Of a DNA stretch of 64,000 bases, positions 8,301 to 17,927 are shown piece by piece (within the stretch, counting starts at the first letter, position 1; each line of letters begins with the position of its first letter). The stretch is from Pararhizobium polonicum (lineage in GTDB: Bacteria; Pseudomonadota; Alphaproteobacteria; Rhizobiales; Rhizobiaceae): positions 62,001 through 126,000 of the forward strand of contig NZ_LGLV01000011.1 in assembly GCF_001687365.1 (NCBI RefSeq), given 5' to 3'. The position numbers and the translations under genes were made by a program. The notes beneath the pieces were generated by a model. The model searched no databases and was not told the origin of the DNA. It saw only the letters and a program-made list of their open reading frames with translations.

Positions 8301-8345
8301 GACGAGGCCGTTTACGACTGAAGAAGTGAACGGCCTCGTTCTTTT
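8301..8345 (+). terminator. Intrinsic terminator or attenuator between rpsB and tsf
   Basis: ACGAGGCCGTT (8302-8312) pairs perfectly with AACGGCCTCGT (8329-8339), followed by TCTTTT. It implies that much of the rpsB transcript ends here and that tsf has, or shares only partly, its own promoter in 8346-8507. Confidence 0.75.
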
Positions 8346-8507
8346 GCATCGGACCGGCCCATCGAGCGCTGGTCGTTACGATGCCTACTCTCGCGATGAA
8401 CCTTTCATCACGATGTCACATTCAGGGGTCATGCCCTGCCACATCCTCCTGGTATCGCGCCGGCTTTCTGGCTGCGCACCAGCCGAACAAACGAAGAGGC
8501 AAAAAAG

Positions 8508-9434
8508 ATGAGCACTATTACTGCAGCAATGGTGAAGGAACTGCGCGAAAAGACCGGCGCAGGCATGATGGATTGCAAGAAGGCACTCGGCGAAACCAAT
8601 GGCGACATGGAAGCCGCGATCGACTGGCTGCGCGCCAAGGGCATTGCCAAGGCCGACAAGAAGTCGGGCCGCGCTGCTGCTGAAGGCCTCGTCGGCATCG
8701 TTGGCAACGGCACCAAGGCCGTCGTCATCGAACTCAATTCCGAAACCGACTTCGTTGCCCGTAACGATGCCTTCCAGGACCTCGTCCGTGGCGTCGCAGC
8801 CGTTGCCGTCGGCACCGACGGTTCGGTCGAAACGATCAGCGCGGCAAACTACCCGGCAACGGGCAAGTCGGTTGCTGAAAGCATCACCGACGCGATCGCA
8901 ACCATCGGCGAAAACATGGCCCTGCGCCGTGCAGCCCTGCTGTCGGTCGAAGACGGCGTTGTCGCGACCTACATCCACAACTCCGTCGCAGACGGCCTCG
9001 GCAAGCTCGGCGTTCTCGTCGCGCTGAAGTCGACCGGCGACAAGGATGCGCTGAACGCCATCGGCCGCCAGGTTGCCATGCACATTGCTGCGACCAACCC
9101 GCTGGCCATCCGCTCGACGGAAGTCGATGCTGCTGTCGCCGAGCGCGAGCGCAACATCTTCATCGAGCAGGCCCGCGAATCCGGCAAGCCGGAAGCGATC
9201 ATCGAAAAGATGGTCGAAGGTCGCATGCGCAAGTTCTTCGAAGAAGTCGCTCTTCTGTCGCAGGCTTTCGTTATGAACCCTGACCTGACTGTCGAAGCTG
9301 CCGTCAAGGAAGCTGAAAAGACCGTCGGTGCCCCGATCGAAGTTGTCGGCATGGCTCGCCTTCTTCTCGGCGAAGGCGTCGAAAAGGAAGAATCCGACTT
9401 CGCAGCCGAAGTGGCTGCTGTCGCCAAGGGTTGA
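8508..9434 (+). CDS. tsf: Translation elongation factor Ts
   Basis: EF-Ts, 308 residues, the guanine nucleotide exchange factor of EF-Tu. The N-terminal helical module has [19 protein letters not shown], and the strongly conserved TDFVARN that contacts the EF-Tu nucleotide pocket is at 80-86. The length fits the two-subdomain core form plus the coiled-coil segment. The ATG at 8508 follows GAGGCAAAAAAG. It lies between rpsB and pyrH as in most bacteria. Codon usage is that of a highly expressed gene, with much use of ctc, gtc and ggc codons. Confidence 0.98.
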   Translation: MSTITAAMVKELREKTGAGMMDCKKALGETNGDMEAAIDWLRAKGIAKADKKSGRAAAEGLVGIVGNGTKAVVIELNSETDFVARNDAFQDLVRGVAAVAVGTDGSVETISAANYPATGKSVAESITDAIATIGENMALRRAALLSVEDGVVATYIHNSVADGLGKLGVLVALKSTGDKDALNAIGRQVAMHIAATNPLAIRSTEVDAAVAERERNIFIEQARESGKPEAIIEKMVEGRMRKFFEEVALLSQAFVMNPDLTVEAAVKEAEKTVGAPIEVVGMARLLLGEGVEKEESDFAAEVAAVAKG

Positions 9435-9440
9435 TTTCTT

Positions 9441-9479
9441 CATCCTGATTGGGAAAACACCCATCCTCATTGGGAAACA
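9441..9479 (+). repeat. Imperfect tandem direct repeat after tsf
   Basis: Two copies with a period of 21 bases: CATCCTGATTGGGAAAACA at 9441-9459 and CATCCTCATTGGGAAACA at 9462-9479. They differ by one substitution and one A. Noncoding, just after the tsf stop. Confidence 0.8.
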
Positions 9480-9483
9480 GTCC

Positions 9484-9509
9484 GGGCATCGCGTGACAAC
9501 GCGGTGCCC
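9484..9509 (+). promoter_or_regulatory. Stable hairpin between tsf and pyrH
   Basis: GGGCATCGCGT (9484-9494) pairs with ACGCGGTGCCC (9499-9509) with one T-G wobble and a four-base loop. A short TT then follows, too weak to call a terminator. It may partly separate tsf from pyrH expression. Confidence 0.55.
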
Positions 9510-9644
9510 TTCGTGTATCCGGCATCATCATCACATTGACGCAGGCTCCTTCGGAGATCATCCGGGGTGATATCGGCCGCGCAAGGATGAAAGATCAGTT
9601 CCACGCACCATCTCGCATGTGTGCCTTCTTGGACAGGAGTGACG

Positions 9645-10367
9645 ATGTCGGCCAAACCTCTCTACAAACGCGTGCTGCTGAAGGCTTCGGGCGAAGCTCT
9701 CATGGGAAACCAGGGGTTCGGGATCGATGTTGCGGTCGCTGACCGGATTGCGTCCGACATAGCCGAAGCGCGCGCCATGGGAGTGGAGGTCGGCGTCGTC
9801 GTCGGCGGCGGAAACATCTTTCGCGGTGTCGCGGTTGCGTCCAAGGGCGGAGACCGGGTGACCGGCGACCACATGGGCATGCTGGCGACCGTCATCAACG
9901 CGCTGGCGCTGGCAACCTCGCTGCGCAAGCTCGACATCGATACGGTCGTCCTTTCCGCGATCGCCATGCCGGAAATCTGCGAAAGCTTTTCGCAGCGCGC
10001 CACGCTTTTTCATCTCTCTCTCGGCCGCGTCGTGATCTTTGCCGGCGGCACGGGCAATCCGTTCTTCACCACCGATTCGGCGGCTGCGCTGCGCGCTGCG
10101 GAAATGGGGGCCGAAGCGATCTTCAAGGGCACGCAGGTGGATGGTATCTACACGGCCGACCCGAAGAAGGACCCGACGGCCACCCGTTTCGACCGCCTGA
10201 CGCACAGCGAGGTCTTGCAGAAGGGGTTGGCCGTCATGGATATTGCCGCCGTGGCGCTGGCGCGTGAAAACAGCATTCCGATCATCGTCTTCTCGATCCA
10301 CGAGAAGGGCGGGTTCGCGGAAATCTTGACCGGCGGCGGCCGGGCGACCATCGTAACAGACAATTGA
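9645..10367 (+). CDS. pyrH: UMP kinase
   Basis: Uridylate kinase, 240 residues, converting UMP to UDP with ATP in pyrimidine nucleotide synthesis; a hexameric amino-acid-kinase-fold enzyme of the cytoplasm. Recognised from YKRVLLKASGEALMG at the start, the glycine-rich VVGGGNIFRG, DHMGMLATVINALAL, FAGGTGNPFFTTD and TQVDGIYTADPKKDP. The start ATG 9645 is preceded by ACAGGAGTG, and shorter by eight codons than the longest open frame. It is 51 bases upstream of frr with which it is probably co-transcribed. Confidence 0.98.
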   Translation: MSAKPLYKRVLLKASGEALMGNQGFGIDVAVADRIASDIAEARAMGVEVGVVVGGGNIFRGVAVASKGGDRVTGDHMGMLATVINALALATSLRKLDIDTVVLSAIAMPEICESFSQRATLFHLSLGRVVIFAGGTGNPFFTTDSAAALRAAEMGAEAIFKGTQVDGIYTADPKKDPTATRFDRLTHSEVLQKGLAVMDIAAVALARENSIPIIVFSIHEKGGFAEILTGGGRATIVTDN

Positions 10368-10418
10368 GCAGCCAAAGGGCGGCCGCAATGCCGCTGCGAT
10401 AAATCGGGAGTTTGATCC

Positions 10419-10979
10419 ATGAGTGAAGGTATTGACCTGAGTGACCTGAAGCGCCGCATGGATGGCGCCATTAACGCTTTCAAGAGCGATGTCGCATCGC
10501 TGCGCACCGGCCGTGCATCGGCCAACGTGCTCGATCCGGTCATGGTCGAGGCCTATGGTTCGCGCGTGCCGTTGAATCAGGTTGCCAATATCACCGTTCC
10601 TGAAGCGCGCATGCTCGGCGTTTCGATCTGGGACAAGTCGATGGTCAACGCCGTCGATCGCGCCATCCGCGAATCGAATCTCGGCCTCAATCCGATCGTT
10701 GACGGGCAAAATCTGCGCATTCCGTTGCCGGAATTGAACGAAGAGCGCCGCAAGTCGCTGGTAAAGGTCGCGCATGACTATAGCGAAAAGGCCAAGATTG
10801 CTGTGCGCAACGTGCGCCGCGACGGCATGGACAGCCTGAAAAAAGCCGAAAAAGACGGTGACATCGGCCAGGATGTGAGCCGTAGCCAGTCCGAAAAGGT
10901 GCAGAAAATGACCGATGAGATGATTTCCGACATCGACCGCTTGCTCGCCGAGAAGGAAAAGGAAATCATGCAGGTCTAG
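10419..10979 (+). CDS. frr: Ribosome recycling factor
   Basis: RRF, 186 residues, which with EF-G splits post-termination ribosomes. Family motifs are [20 protein letters not shown] near the start, [37 protein letters not shown] and the C-terminal helices of the three-helix bundle. The ATG follows a CGGGAG. The stop codon is 38 bases before uppS; continuity with pyrH upstream and uppS downstream suggests one transcript for translation and envelope lipid genes. Confidence 0.98.
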   Translation: MSEGIDLSDLKRRMDGAINAFKSDVASLRTGRASANVLDPVMVEAYGSRVPLNQVANITVPEARMLGVSIWDKSMVNAVDRAIRESNLGLNPIVDGQNLRIPLPELNEERRKSLVKVAHDYSEKAKIAVRNVRRDGMDSLKKAEKDGDIGQDVSRSQSEKVQKMTDEMISDIDRLLAEKEKEIMQV

Positions 10980-11017
10980 TGTGTCTTTTTCCGAGTCTCT
11001 GTTTTTTCGGGCCATTG

Positions 11018-11761
11018 ATGTCGAACCCCTTGCTTAGAAATGTTCCCACGCATGTTGCCATCATCATGGATGGCAACGGCCGTTGGGCCAATTCGCGCGG
11101 ACTGCCGCGCACCATGGGGCATCGCAAGGGGGTGGAGGCCGTGCGCGAGGCGGTTCGCACCGCCGGCGAAGTGGGTATTCGATACCTGACGCTTTTTGCG
11201 TTTTCCTCGGAAAACTGGAGCCGGCCGGAGGCCGAGGTCTCCGACCTGATGGGATTGCTGAAGGCCTTCATCCGGCGCGACCTGGCGGATCTCCACCGCC
11301 AGAACGTCCGCATCCGGGTGATTGGAGACAAGGCCAACCTTCGCGGCGATATCTTGCCCCTGCTGCTGGAGGCCGAGGATACGACGCGCGGCAATACCGG
11401 CATCACGCTGGTTATTGCATTCAATTACGGCTCTCGCGATGAAATGACACGTGCCATGCAAGCTTTGGCGGTCGAGGTTGCCCAAGGGCGGCTGTCTGCA
11501 GATCAAATTACCCCGGAACGCATCGCCAGCAAGCTCGATACGGCCGGCATTCCCGATCCGGATCTCGTGCTGCGTACCAGTGGCGAAGAGCGTCTGTCGA
11601 ATTTTCTGCTCTGGCAGGCCGCCTATTCGGAATTGCTGTTCGTTCCCGAATTGTGGCCGGACTTCACCCGCGAGGTTTTCCTCGATGCGCTGAAGACCTA
11701 TGCCGGCCGGGAACGCCGTTTCGGCGGTCTGTCGCAGCCAACGCTTGCGGTCGGTTCCTGA
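11018..11761 (+). CDS. uppS: Isoprenyl transferase (undecaprenyl diphosphate synthase)
   Basis: A 247-residue cis-prenyltransferase making undecaprenyl diphosphate, the lipid carrier for peptidoglycan and O-antigen, from farnesyl and isopentenyl diphosphates. The catalytic Asp is in IIMDGNGRW (Asp18). Other signatures are [27 protein letters not shown] and [20 protein letters not shown] near the C-terminus. I chose ATG 11018 because it gives the normal family length; an in-frame GTG at 10979 overlaps the frr stop but adds an unlike leader. The last base of its stop is the first base of cdsA. Confidence 0.96.
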   Translation: MSNPLLRNVPTHVAIIMDGNGRWANSRGLPRTMGHRKGVEAVREAVRTAGEVGIRYLTLFAFSSENWSRPEAEVSDLMGLLKAFIRRDLADLHRQNVRIRVIGDKANLRGDILPLLLEAEDTTRGNTGITLVIAFNYGSRDEMTRAMQALAVEVAQGRLSADQITPERIASKLDTAGIPDPDLVLRTSGEERLSNFLLWQAAYSELLFVPELWPDFTREVFLDALKTYAGRERRFGGLSQPTLAVGS

Positions 11762-12594
11762 TGCAGAGCGAACTGCGGCTGCGCATCATATCCGGCATCG
11801 TGCTTGCCATCATCGCCCTTGGTGCAACCTGGGTGGGTGGGACAGCTTTCGAGCTTCTGTCCGTGGCCATCGCCGTACTCGTCTATTACGAATGGTCAAC
11901 GATCACCCGGCTGGCCGAGCGTGATTTCCAGGGCAATGCGTTCGGCTGGCTGGCGCAGGCGGTGATTGCCGCTCTCATACTGTTCGGCGGCGCCGATGTG
12001 ACCTTGCTGGTTCTGGCGGCCTTTGCCGTTATCGCCGCGGCATGGGTGTTTTTCCGGGGCGGCAGCTGGTGGCTGCCGGGCGGTATCGTCTATGCGGGCC
12101 TCACCGGCATCTCGCTCTCGGCGATCCGGGGCGACAGCGATATCGGCCTGATCGCCATGATCTTCGTTTTCGCCGTCGTCTGGGCGACCGATATCCTCGC
12201 CTATTTCACCGGCAGGGCGATCGGCGGCCCGAAACTGGCGCCGCGCATTTCTCCCGGTAAAACATGGTCCGGTGCCATTGGCGGCACGGTTTGCGGCGTG
12301 ATCGCGGGCGTTGCTGTGTTCATGAGCCATTTTTCGCTGGACGACGCACGCATTCCGTTGCTGGCGCTGGCCCTTTCTGTCGCCAGCCAGATCGGTGATC
12401 TCTTCGAATCGCATATAAAGCGCCGCTTTGGCGTGAAGGATTCGAGCAAGCTCATTCCGGGACATGGCGGCGTCATGGACCGTGTCGACGGACTTGTTTT
12501 CGCCTGTTTTGCCGCGCTTTTGATTGCTTTGGTGCAAGTCATGTCCGCCGGTGGACAAAGTGCGCCCATGGGGGCAATCCTGCTGGCGCCGTAA
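11761..12594 (+). CDS. cdsA: Phosphatidate cytidylyltransferase
   Basis: CDP-diacylglycerol synthase, 277 residues, an inner-membrane enzyme that turns phosphatidic acid and CTP into the precursor of all phospholipids. It has about seven hydrophobic segments and the CDS signature SHIKRRFGVKDSSKLIPGHG at about 218-237, followed by GVMDRVDG with the essential acidic residues. Start ATG 11761 overlaps the uppS TGA by one base (tgATG), so the two are translationally linked. Downstream, rseP starts 30 bases later, the usual uppS-cdsA-rseP-bamA order. Confidence 0.95.
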   Translation: MQSELRLRIISGIVLAIIALGATWVGGTAFELLSVAIAVLVYYEWSTITRLAERDFQGNAFGWLAQAVIAALILFGGADVTLLVLAAFAVIAAAWVFFRGGSWWLPGGIVYAGLTGISLSAIRGDSDIGLIAMIFVFAVVWATDILAYFTGRAIGGPKLAPRISPGKTWSGAIGGTVCGVIAGVAVFMSHFSLDDARIPLLALALSVASQIGDLFESHIKRRFGVKDSSKLIPGHGGVMDRVDGLVFACFAALLIALVQVMSAGGQSAPMGAILLAP

Positions 12595-12624
12595 ATGGCG
12601 CCGCATACCTGATCGAGGGACCAC

Positions 12625-13758
12625 ATGGCTTACCTGGCCGATATGCTTCACCTGATTCTCGGCTATATCGTGCCGTTCCTGCTGGTGCTGACGCTGCTCG
12701 TTTTCGTGCATGAGATGGGCCATTATCTGGTCGGCCGCTGGTCCGGCATCCGTATCCTCGCTTTTTCGGTCGGGTTCGGTCCGGAATTGTTCGGTTACAC
12801 CGACAAGCAGGGAACGCGCTGGAAGTTTTGTGCCATCCCGCTCGGCGGCTATGTGAAATTCTTCGGCGACGAGGATGCCGCCAGCGTTCCGGACTATGGC
12901 CGCCTCGAGCAATATTCGGCCGAGGACCGTGACCGCACCTTCCTGGGTGCAAAGCTGTGGAAGCGGGCCGCCACCGTTGCGGCCGGGCCGATTGCCAATT
13001 TCATTCTGGCGATTGCGATCTTCGCCGTGCTTTTTTCCATCTATGGCAAGCCCGTCGCCGATCCCGTCGTTGCGGAAGTCAAGGAAAATAGCGCCGCCGC
13101 CAAGGCCGGTGTGCTGCCGGGCGACCTGCTGGTGTCCATCGATGGCACGCACGTCACCACCTTTGACGACGTCCGCCGCTACGTCAGCATCCGTCCGGAA
13201 ACGCCGATCACCATCCAGATCAAGCGCAAGGGGGAACTGCTCGATCTGCCGATGGTGCCGCAGCGCACCGAAATCACCGATCAGTTCGGCAACAAGATGG
13301 AACTCGGCATCATCGGTATCCTGACCAACCAGGAGACAGGCAATTTCCGCCTGCAGAGCTTTGGTCCGCTCGAGGCCGTCGGGCAGGGCGCGGTCGAAAG
13401 CTGGCAGATCGTCACCGGCACGTTCAATTATCTCGCCAATCTCGTGACCGGCCGGATGAAGGCCGATCAGCTTGGTGGCCCGATCCGGGTGGCCCAGGCA
13501 TCCGGCCAGATGGCGACCCTCGGTATCGCTGCCGTGCTGCAGCTGGCGGCGGTGCTGTCAGTTTCCATTGGACTTCTCAATCTAATGCCGGTTCCCGTAC
13601 TTGATGGCGGGCACTTGATGTTTTATGCGGTTGAGGCCGTCCGGGGAAAGCCGGTGGGTCCGGGCGCGCAGGACATCGCGTTCCGTATCGGTTTTGCCAT
13701 GGTTCTGATGCTGATGGTTTTTGCCACGTGGAACGACATCAGCTCGCTTCTGGGCTAG
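12625..13758 (+). CDS. rseP: RIP metalloprotease RseP (site-2 protease family)
   Basis: A 377-residue inner-membrane zinc protease of family M50B that cleaves transmembrane substrates such as anti-sigma factors and signal peptides. The zinc motif HEMGH is in the first membrane segment (about 29-33), and the third zinc ligand lies in the C-terminal LMPVPVLDGGHLMFY. A single PDZ domain spans about 120-200 (KAGVLPGDLLVSIDGTHV), whereas E. coli RseP has two; the single-PDZ form is common in alphaproteobacteria. It is placed between cdsA and bamA, tying it to outer-membrane assembly stress. Confidence 0.95.
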   Translation: MAYLADMLHLILGYIVPFLLVLTLLVFVHEMGHYLVGRWSGIRILAFSVGFGPELFGYTDKQGTRWKFCAIPLGGYVKFFGDEDAASVPDYGRLEQYSAEDRDRTFLGAKLWKRAATVAAGPIANFILAIAIFAVLFSIYGKPVADPVVAEVKENSAAAKAGVLPGDLLVSIDGTHVTTFDDVRRYVSIRPETPITIQIKRKGELLDLPMVPQRTEITDQFGNKMELGIIGILTNQETGNFRLQSFGPLEAVGQGAVESWQIVTGTFNYLANLVTGRMKADQLGGPIRVAQASGQMATLGIAAVLQLAAVLSVSIGLLNLMPVPVLDGGHLMFYAVEAVRGKPVGPGAQDIAFRIGFAMVLMLMVFATWNDISSLLG

Positions 13759-14006
13759 GATTTCGGGTTTGCATCGGTGTTGCGGACTTGAGGGAGGCGG
13801 TCGGCCCTATTGAGAATTCAATGGGTTGATCGAAAGGAATTGTTTACGATAAAGCAATTCTGTAGTGGCCGTTAGGACACGGTTTCAATTGAAGTAAACA
13901 GAAATTAACGTGCGACCTTGCTTGTATGTAAAAAGCGGTTAAAACGGCAACCGTGACCGGAGTCGGTACGAGTTCGCTGCGGGGCATTGGGAAGAAGGTA
14001 AGATTT

Positions 14007-16349
14007 ATGAAAGCTGGTTCAAAGTTTTTGAACGCGGTGTCGGCGGTTGCGCTGTCTGCTAGCATGGTCGCAACGGGGACTGGCATTGTAACGCTTGCAA
14101 GTGCATCTGTCGCAGAAGCCGCAACGATCAACCGTGTCGAAGTTCGTGGCGCCACCCGTGTCAGCCCCGAGACAGTCCGCGCCAACATCACCATTGTGCC
14201 TGGCAAGAGCTTCAGCAACGCCGATATCGATTCTTCGGTGAAGCGCCTCTATTCCACCGGCTATTTCTCCGATGTCAGTATCAATGTCTCCGGTGGTACG
14301 CTCGTCGTCACCGTGAGCGAGAACCAGCTCGTCAACCAGGTCGTTTTCAACGGCAACCGCAAGATCAAGGACGACAAGCTGCAGGCGGTTGTCCGCACGC
14401 GCTCGCTCGGTCCCTACAGCGAAGCGACAGCTGAAGCCGATATTCAGGCGATCAAGGATGCCTATGCCGGCATCGGTCGCGAAAACGTGAGTGTGACCAC
14501 GCAGGTTGTTCCGATCGCTGAAGGTCGCGTCAATCTGGCCTTTGTCATCAATGAAGGCGATCGCACCAAGATCACGGCCATCAAATTCGTCGGCAACAAT
14601 GCCTACAGCAACGGTCGTCTTGAGGCTGTTATCTCGACCAAGGAGTCGGGGATCTTCTCCTTCCTGAGCCGTAAGGACGTTTACAACGCCGACAAGTTGC
14701 GCGCAGACGAAGAGCTGTTGCGCCAGTTCTATTACAATCGCGGCTACGCCGATTTCCGTGTTGTCTCGTCGGACGCCGTGCTGAACGAAGCGACCAACGA
14801 GTATACGGTAACGATCACCGTCGAAGAGGGTGAGCGCTACGATTTCGGAACGGTCAATGTCGAATCGACCGTCGAAGGCGTGAATGCCGAGGAACTGAAG
14901 GGGCTCGTCCGGACCTCCGAAGGTTCGATCTATAAGGCGAAAGACGTTCAGGAAAGCATCTCTGCGATTTCTAAGCGTGTCGCGTCTCAGGGCTATCCGT
15001 TTGCCCGTGTAACGCCGCGCGGCAACCGCGATTTCGCCAACCGCACGATCGCTGTCGATTACCTCGTCGATCAGGGCGAGCGCGCCTATATCGAGCGTAT
15101 CGAGATCCGTGGCAACACGCGTACCCGCGATTATGTTATCCGTCGCGAATTCGATATGAGCGAAGGTGATGCGTTCAACCAGGAAATGATCACGACGGCC
15201 AAGCGCCGCCTCGATGCTCTTGGTTATTTCTCCACGGTCAATATCTCGACCCAGCCGGGCAGCGCGTCCGACCGCGTCGTGGTTATCGTTGATGTGCAGG
15301 ATCAGTCGACCGGTTCGTTCGGCATCGGTGCAGGCTATTCGGCCGGCAGCGGCGGCGGCTTCCTTCTGGAAGCCTCGATCGAGGAGAAGAACTTCCTCGG
15401 TCGTGGCCAGTACATCCGCCTTGCCGCAGGTCGTGGCGACAACAGCCGTACATACAACGTCTCGTTCACCGAGCCTTATTTCCTCGGTTACCGTCTGGCT
15501 GCCGGTTTCGACGTTTTCAAGAATGAAAACGACTATGACTCGGACAACTACAGATACGAAGATCAGGGCTTCAGCCTGCGCGTAACCGCGCCGATCACGG
15601 AAAGACTGTCGACGACATTCCGTTACAATCTGACGCAGATGGATTACCACGGCGACAGGACCGAGCTTTCCACTCCGTATGATCGTGTGATCGATGGGTC
15701 TCCTTGGACGCGGTCGTCGATCTCGCAGACTTTGACCTATAACACGCTCGATGATGCGCAGCTGCCGCATGAGGGTATCCTTGCCTCGGCAACGCAGGAA
15801 TATGCCGGTCTTGGCGGCACGTCGGATTTCTACAAGCTGACGGCCAAGGCCAAGTGGTATTACACCGTCAATGACGATGCTGACATCATTGCATCGCTTT
15901 CGGGTGGCGCTGGTCATGTGTTCAAGACCGGCGGCGAGATGGAGGTCTTCGACCAGTTCCAGCTCGGCAGCAACGATATTCGTGGTTTTGAGCGCAACGG
16001 TCTCGGTCCGCGTATGTCCAATGGCGACTCGCTCGGCGGTACGACCTATTTCACGGCCTCTGCCGAAGCGACGTTCCCGCTGCCGTTTGTATCTCGCGAT
16101 GCCGGCTTCCGCGGTGCGATCTTCGCCGATGCTGGTACGCTGTATGGCAACGAAGTGAACCTGACCTACAAGGGTGCCACAGACACCACCAAGGGTGGAA
16201 CGGGAAGCTCGCTTCGGGCGTCTGTCGGTCTGGGTCTGATCTGGGCATCGCCTTTCGGTCCGCTGCGTGTCGACTATGCGATCCCGGTTGCCAAGGAAGA
16301 TTACGACAGGGTTCAGAACCTCAAGTTTGGTATCTCGTCCTCCTTCTGA
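14007..16349 (+). CDS. bamA: Outer membrane protein assembly factor BamA
   Basis: BamA, 780 residues, the essential Omp85-family insertase for outer-membrane beta-barrels. A signal peptide covers about 1-40, ending ASVAEAA before TINRVEVRG, where the first of five POTRA repeats begins (others start near VNQVVFNGN, KITAIKFVGN, YDFGTVNVES and YIERIEIRGNTRTRD). The 16-strand barrel follows, with GAGYSAGSGGGF, the DIRGF element of the VRGF/Y loop (DIRGFERNGLGPR) and a terminal Phe in FGISSSF. ATG 14007 is chosen as it begins a proper signal peptide. It is followed 48 bases later by lpxD. Confidence 0.97.
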   Translation: MKAGSKFLNAVSAVALSASMVATGTGIVTLASASVAEAATINRVEVRGATRVSPETVRANITIVPGKSFSNADIDSSVKRLYSTGYFSDVSINVSGGTLVVTVSENQLVNQVVFNGNRKIKDDKLQAVVRTRSLGPYSEATAEADIQAIKDAYAGIGRENVSVTTQVVPIAEGRVNLAFVINEGDRTKITAIKFVGNNAYSNGRLEAVISTKESGIFSFLSRKDVYNADKLRADEELLRQFYYNRGYADFRVVSSDAVLNEATNEYTVTITVEEGERYDFGTVNVESTVEGVNAEELKGLVRTSEGSIYKAKDVQESISAISKRVASQGYPFARVTPRGNRDFANRTIAVDYLVDQGERAYIERIEIRGNTRTRDYVIRREFDMSEGDAFNQEMITTAKRRLDALGYFSTVNISTQPGSASDRVVVIVDVQDQSTGSFGIGAGYSAGSGGGFLLEASIEEKNFLGRGQYIRLAAGRGDNSRTYNVSFTEPYFLGYRLAAGFDVFKNENDYDSDNYRYEDQGFSLRVTAPITERLSTTFRYNLTQMDYHGDRTELSTPYDRVIDGSPWTRSSISQTLTYNTLDDAQLPHEGILASATQEYAGLGGTSDFYKLTAKAKWYYTVNDDADIIASLSGGAGHVFKTGGEMEVFDQFQLGSNDIRGFERNGLGPRMSNGDSLGGTTYFTASAEATFPLPFVSRDAGFRGAIFADAGTLYGNEVNLTYKGATDTTKGGTGSSLRASVGLGLIWASPFGPLRVDYAIPVAKEDYDRVQNLKFGISSSF

Positions 16350-16397
16350 TCCTTGCAGTCCAGAACTGCCTGCCAAAACTGTTCTGGAGTGTTGGCC

Positions 16398-17465
16398 ATG
16401 GAACACAACTGGTTTTTCCCGCCGCATGATGGGATCCGCCTGAGCGATCTGGCGGATCAGATTGGTGCGACGCTTGAAGACGCATCCTCCGCCGACCGGC
16501 TCGTCCGGTCGGTGTCGCCGGTCTACCGGGCGAAGGAGGGGGACATCTGCTACATGCTGTCCCGCAAAAACCGCGCCGAGCTGGAAACCTGTCAGGCGAC
16601 CGCGATCGTCTGCGACAAGGCTTTGGTGCCGCTCATTCCTTCCCATATTCCTGTTCTTTTGACGGCATATCCCCACACGGCTTTTGCGGTGGCTGGCGCG
16701 ATCCTGCATCCGCAGGCGATGCGTCCGACCCAAAATCTGTCTGGGGCAGGCGGCATATCGCCCGCTGCTTTCATCGACCCGTCAGCGCAGATCGAGGACA
16801 ATGTCGATATCGAAGCGACGGCCGTGATCGGCGCAGGCGCACATATCGGCTCAGGCACGTGGATTGCCGCCGGCGCTGTCATCGGGCCCGGCGTGCGTAT
16901 TGGCCGCGATTGCACGATTTCAGCCGGCGCCAGCGTGCTCTGCGCGCTTGTCGGCAACAATGTCATCATCCACCCCGGCGCCCGGATCGGGCAGGACGGT
17001 TTCGGCAATGCGCCGGGACCGAAGGGTGGCATGATCAAGATCGTCCAGATTGGCCGCGTCATCCTGCAGGATAGGGTCGAAGTCGGCGCCAATACGACGA
17101 TCGATCGCGGCGCAATGGACGATACGGTGGTCGGCGAAGGCACGAAAATCGATAATCTTGTCCAGCTTGGACACAATGTTCGCATCGGCCGCCATTGCGG
17201 CATCGCAGCGCAGGTCGGGATTGCCGGCAGCACTGTCATCGGCGACGGCGTCCTGATCGGCGGTGCTGCAGCAATCAACGGGCACATTACCATCGGCGAC
17301 CGCGCACAGATCGCGGCCATGAGCGGTGTCGCTGCCGACGTGCCTGCGGGCGAGCGTTACGGCGGCATACCGGCACGCCCCATGCGCGACTTTCTTCGCG
17401 ATGTCGCGGAAATGACGGCGCGGGCACACAACAGACAAAAGAAATCGGGAGGCATTGATGAGTGA
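16398..17465 (+). CDS. lpxD: UDP-3-O-(3-hydroxymyristoyl)glucosamine N-acyltransferase
   Basis: LpxD, 355 residues, the third enzyme of lipid A synthesis; it adds a hydroxyacyl chain from ACP to the 2-amino group of UDP-3-O-acyl-glucosamine. The N-terminal uridine-binding domain is followed by a left-handed beta-helix of hexapeptide repeats (about 125-330). The catalytic His is in QLGHNVRIG, after [18 protein letters not shown] 16398 gives the expected length. Its end overlaps the fabZ start by eight bases, typical of the compact lpxD-fabZ-lpxA operon. Confidence 0.97.
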   Translation: MEHNWFFPPHDGIRLSDLADQIGATLEDASSADRLVRSVSPVYRAKEGDICYMLSRKNRAELETCQATAIVCDKALVPLIPSHIPVLLTAYPHTAFAVAGAILHPQAMRPTQNLSGAGGISPAAFIDPSAQIEDNVDIEATAVIGAGAHIGSGTWIAAGAVIGPGVRIGRDCTISAGASVLCALVGNNVIIHPGARIGQDGFGNAPGPKGGMIKIVQIGRVILQDRVEVGANTTIDRGAMDDTVVGEGTKIDNLVQLGHNVRIGRHCGIAAQVGIAGSTVIGDGVLIGGAAAINGHITIGDRAQIAAMSGVAADVPAGERYGGIPARPMRDFLRDVAEMTARAHNRQKKSGGIDE

Positions 17466-17925
17466 AGCAGGAACAACCGTTCTCGGTACAGCCGATATCC
17501 GGGAAATCTTGAAGTTGCTTCCCCATCGCTATCCGTTCCTGCTGGTGGACCGGATCATCGAGATCGACGGGGACAATTCGGCGATCGGCATCAAGAACGT
17601 GACCGCCAACGAGCCGCATTTCACCGGGCATTTTCCCGAGCAGCCGATCATGCCGGGCGTTCTTCTGATCGAAGGCATGGCCCAGACGGCCGGCGCGATC
17701 TGCGCGCGCAAGACCGGCGACGGCAGCAACCTCGTCTATTTTATGACGATCGACAACGCCCGCTTCCGCAAGCCGGTCATCCCGGGCGATCGGGTCGAGT
17801 TCCATGTCGTCAAGCAGAAGCAGCGCGGCAATATCTGGAAATTTCACTGTGATGCAAAAGTTGACGGGCAACTTGTCGCAGAAGCTGATATCGGCGCGAT
17901 GATTATCAGCAAGGAAGACGCCTGA
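17458..17925 (+). CDS. fabZ: 3-hydroxyacyl-ACP dehydratase FabZ
   Basis: A 155-residue hot-dog fold dehydratase that removes water from 3-hydroxyacyl-ACP in fatty-acid elongation and so competes with LpxA and LpxD for the same substrates. The catalytic His is in [13 protein letters not shown] and the Glu in LIEGMAQ, and [14 protein letters not shown] is the family N-terminus. I chose ATG 17458 next to GGGAGG; a TTG at 17455 would add one residue. It overlaps lpxD and is two bases ahead of lpxA, which should keep lipid A and phospholipid synthesis in balance. Confidence 0.97.
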   Translation: MSEAGTTVLGTADIREILKLLPHRYPFLLVDRIIEIDGDNSAIGIKNVTANEPHFTGHFPEQPIMPGVLLIEGMAQTAGAICARKTGDGSNLVYFMTIDNARFRKPVIPGDRVEFHVVKQKQRGNIWKFHCDAKVDGQLVAEADIGAMIISKEDA

Positions 17926-17927
17926 AC

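Noticed and set aside
14019-16733. 904-codon open frame on the minus strand of bamA
   Set aside because: It is an antisense shadow of bamA and lpxD coding sequence caused by GC-biased codons; content is Arg/Asp/Ile-rich with no domain.
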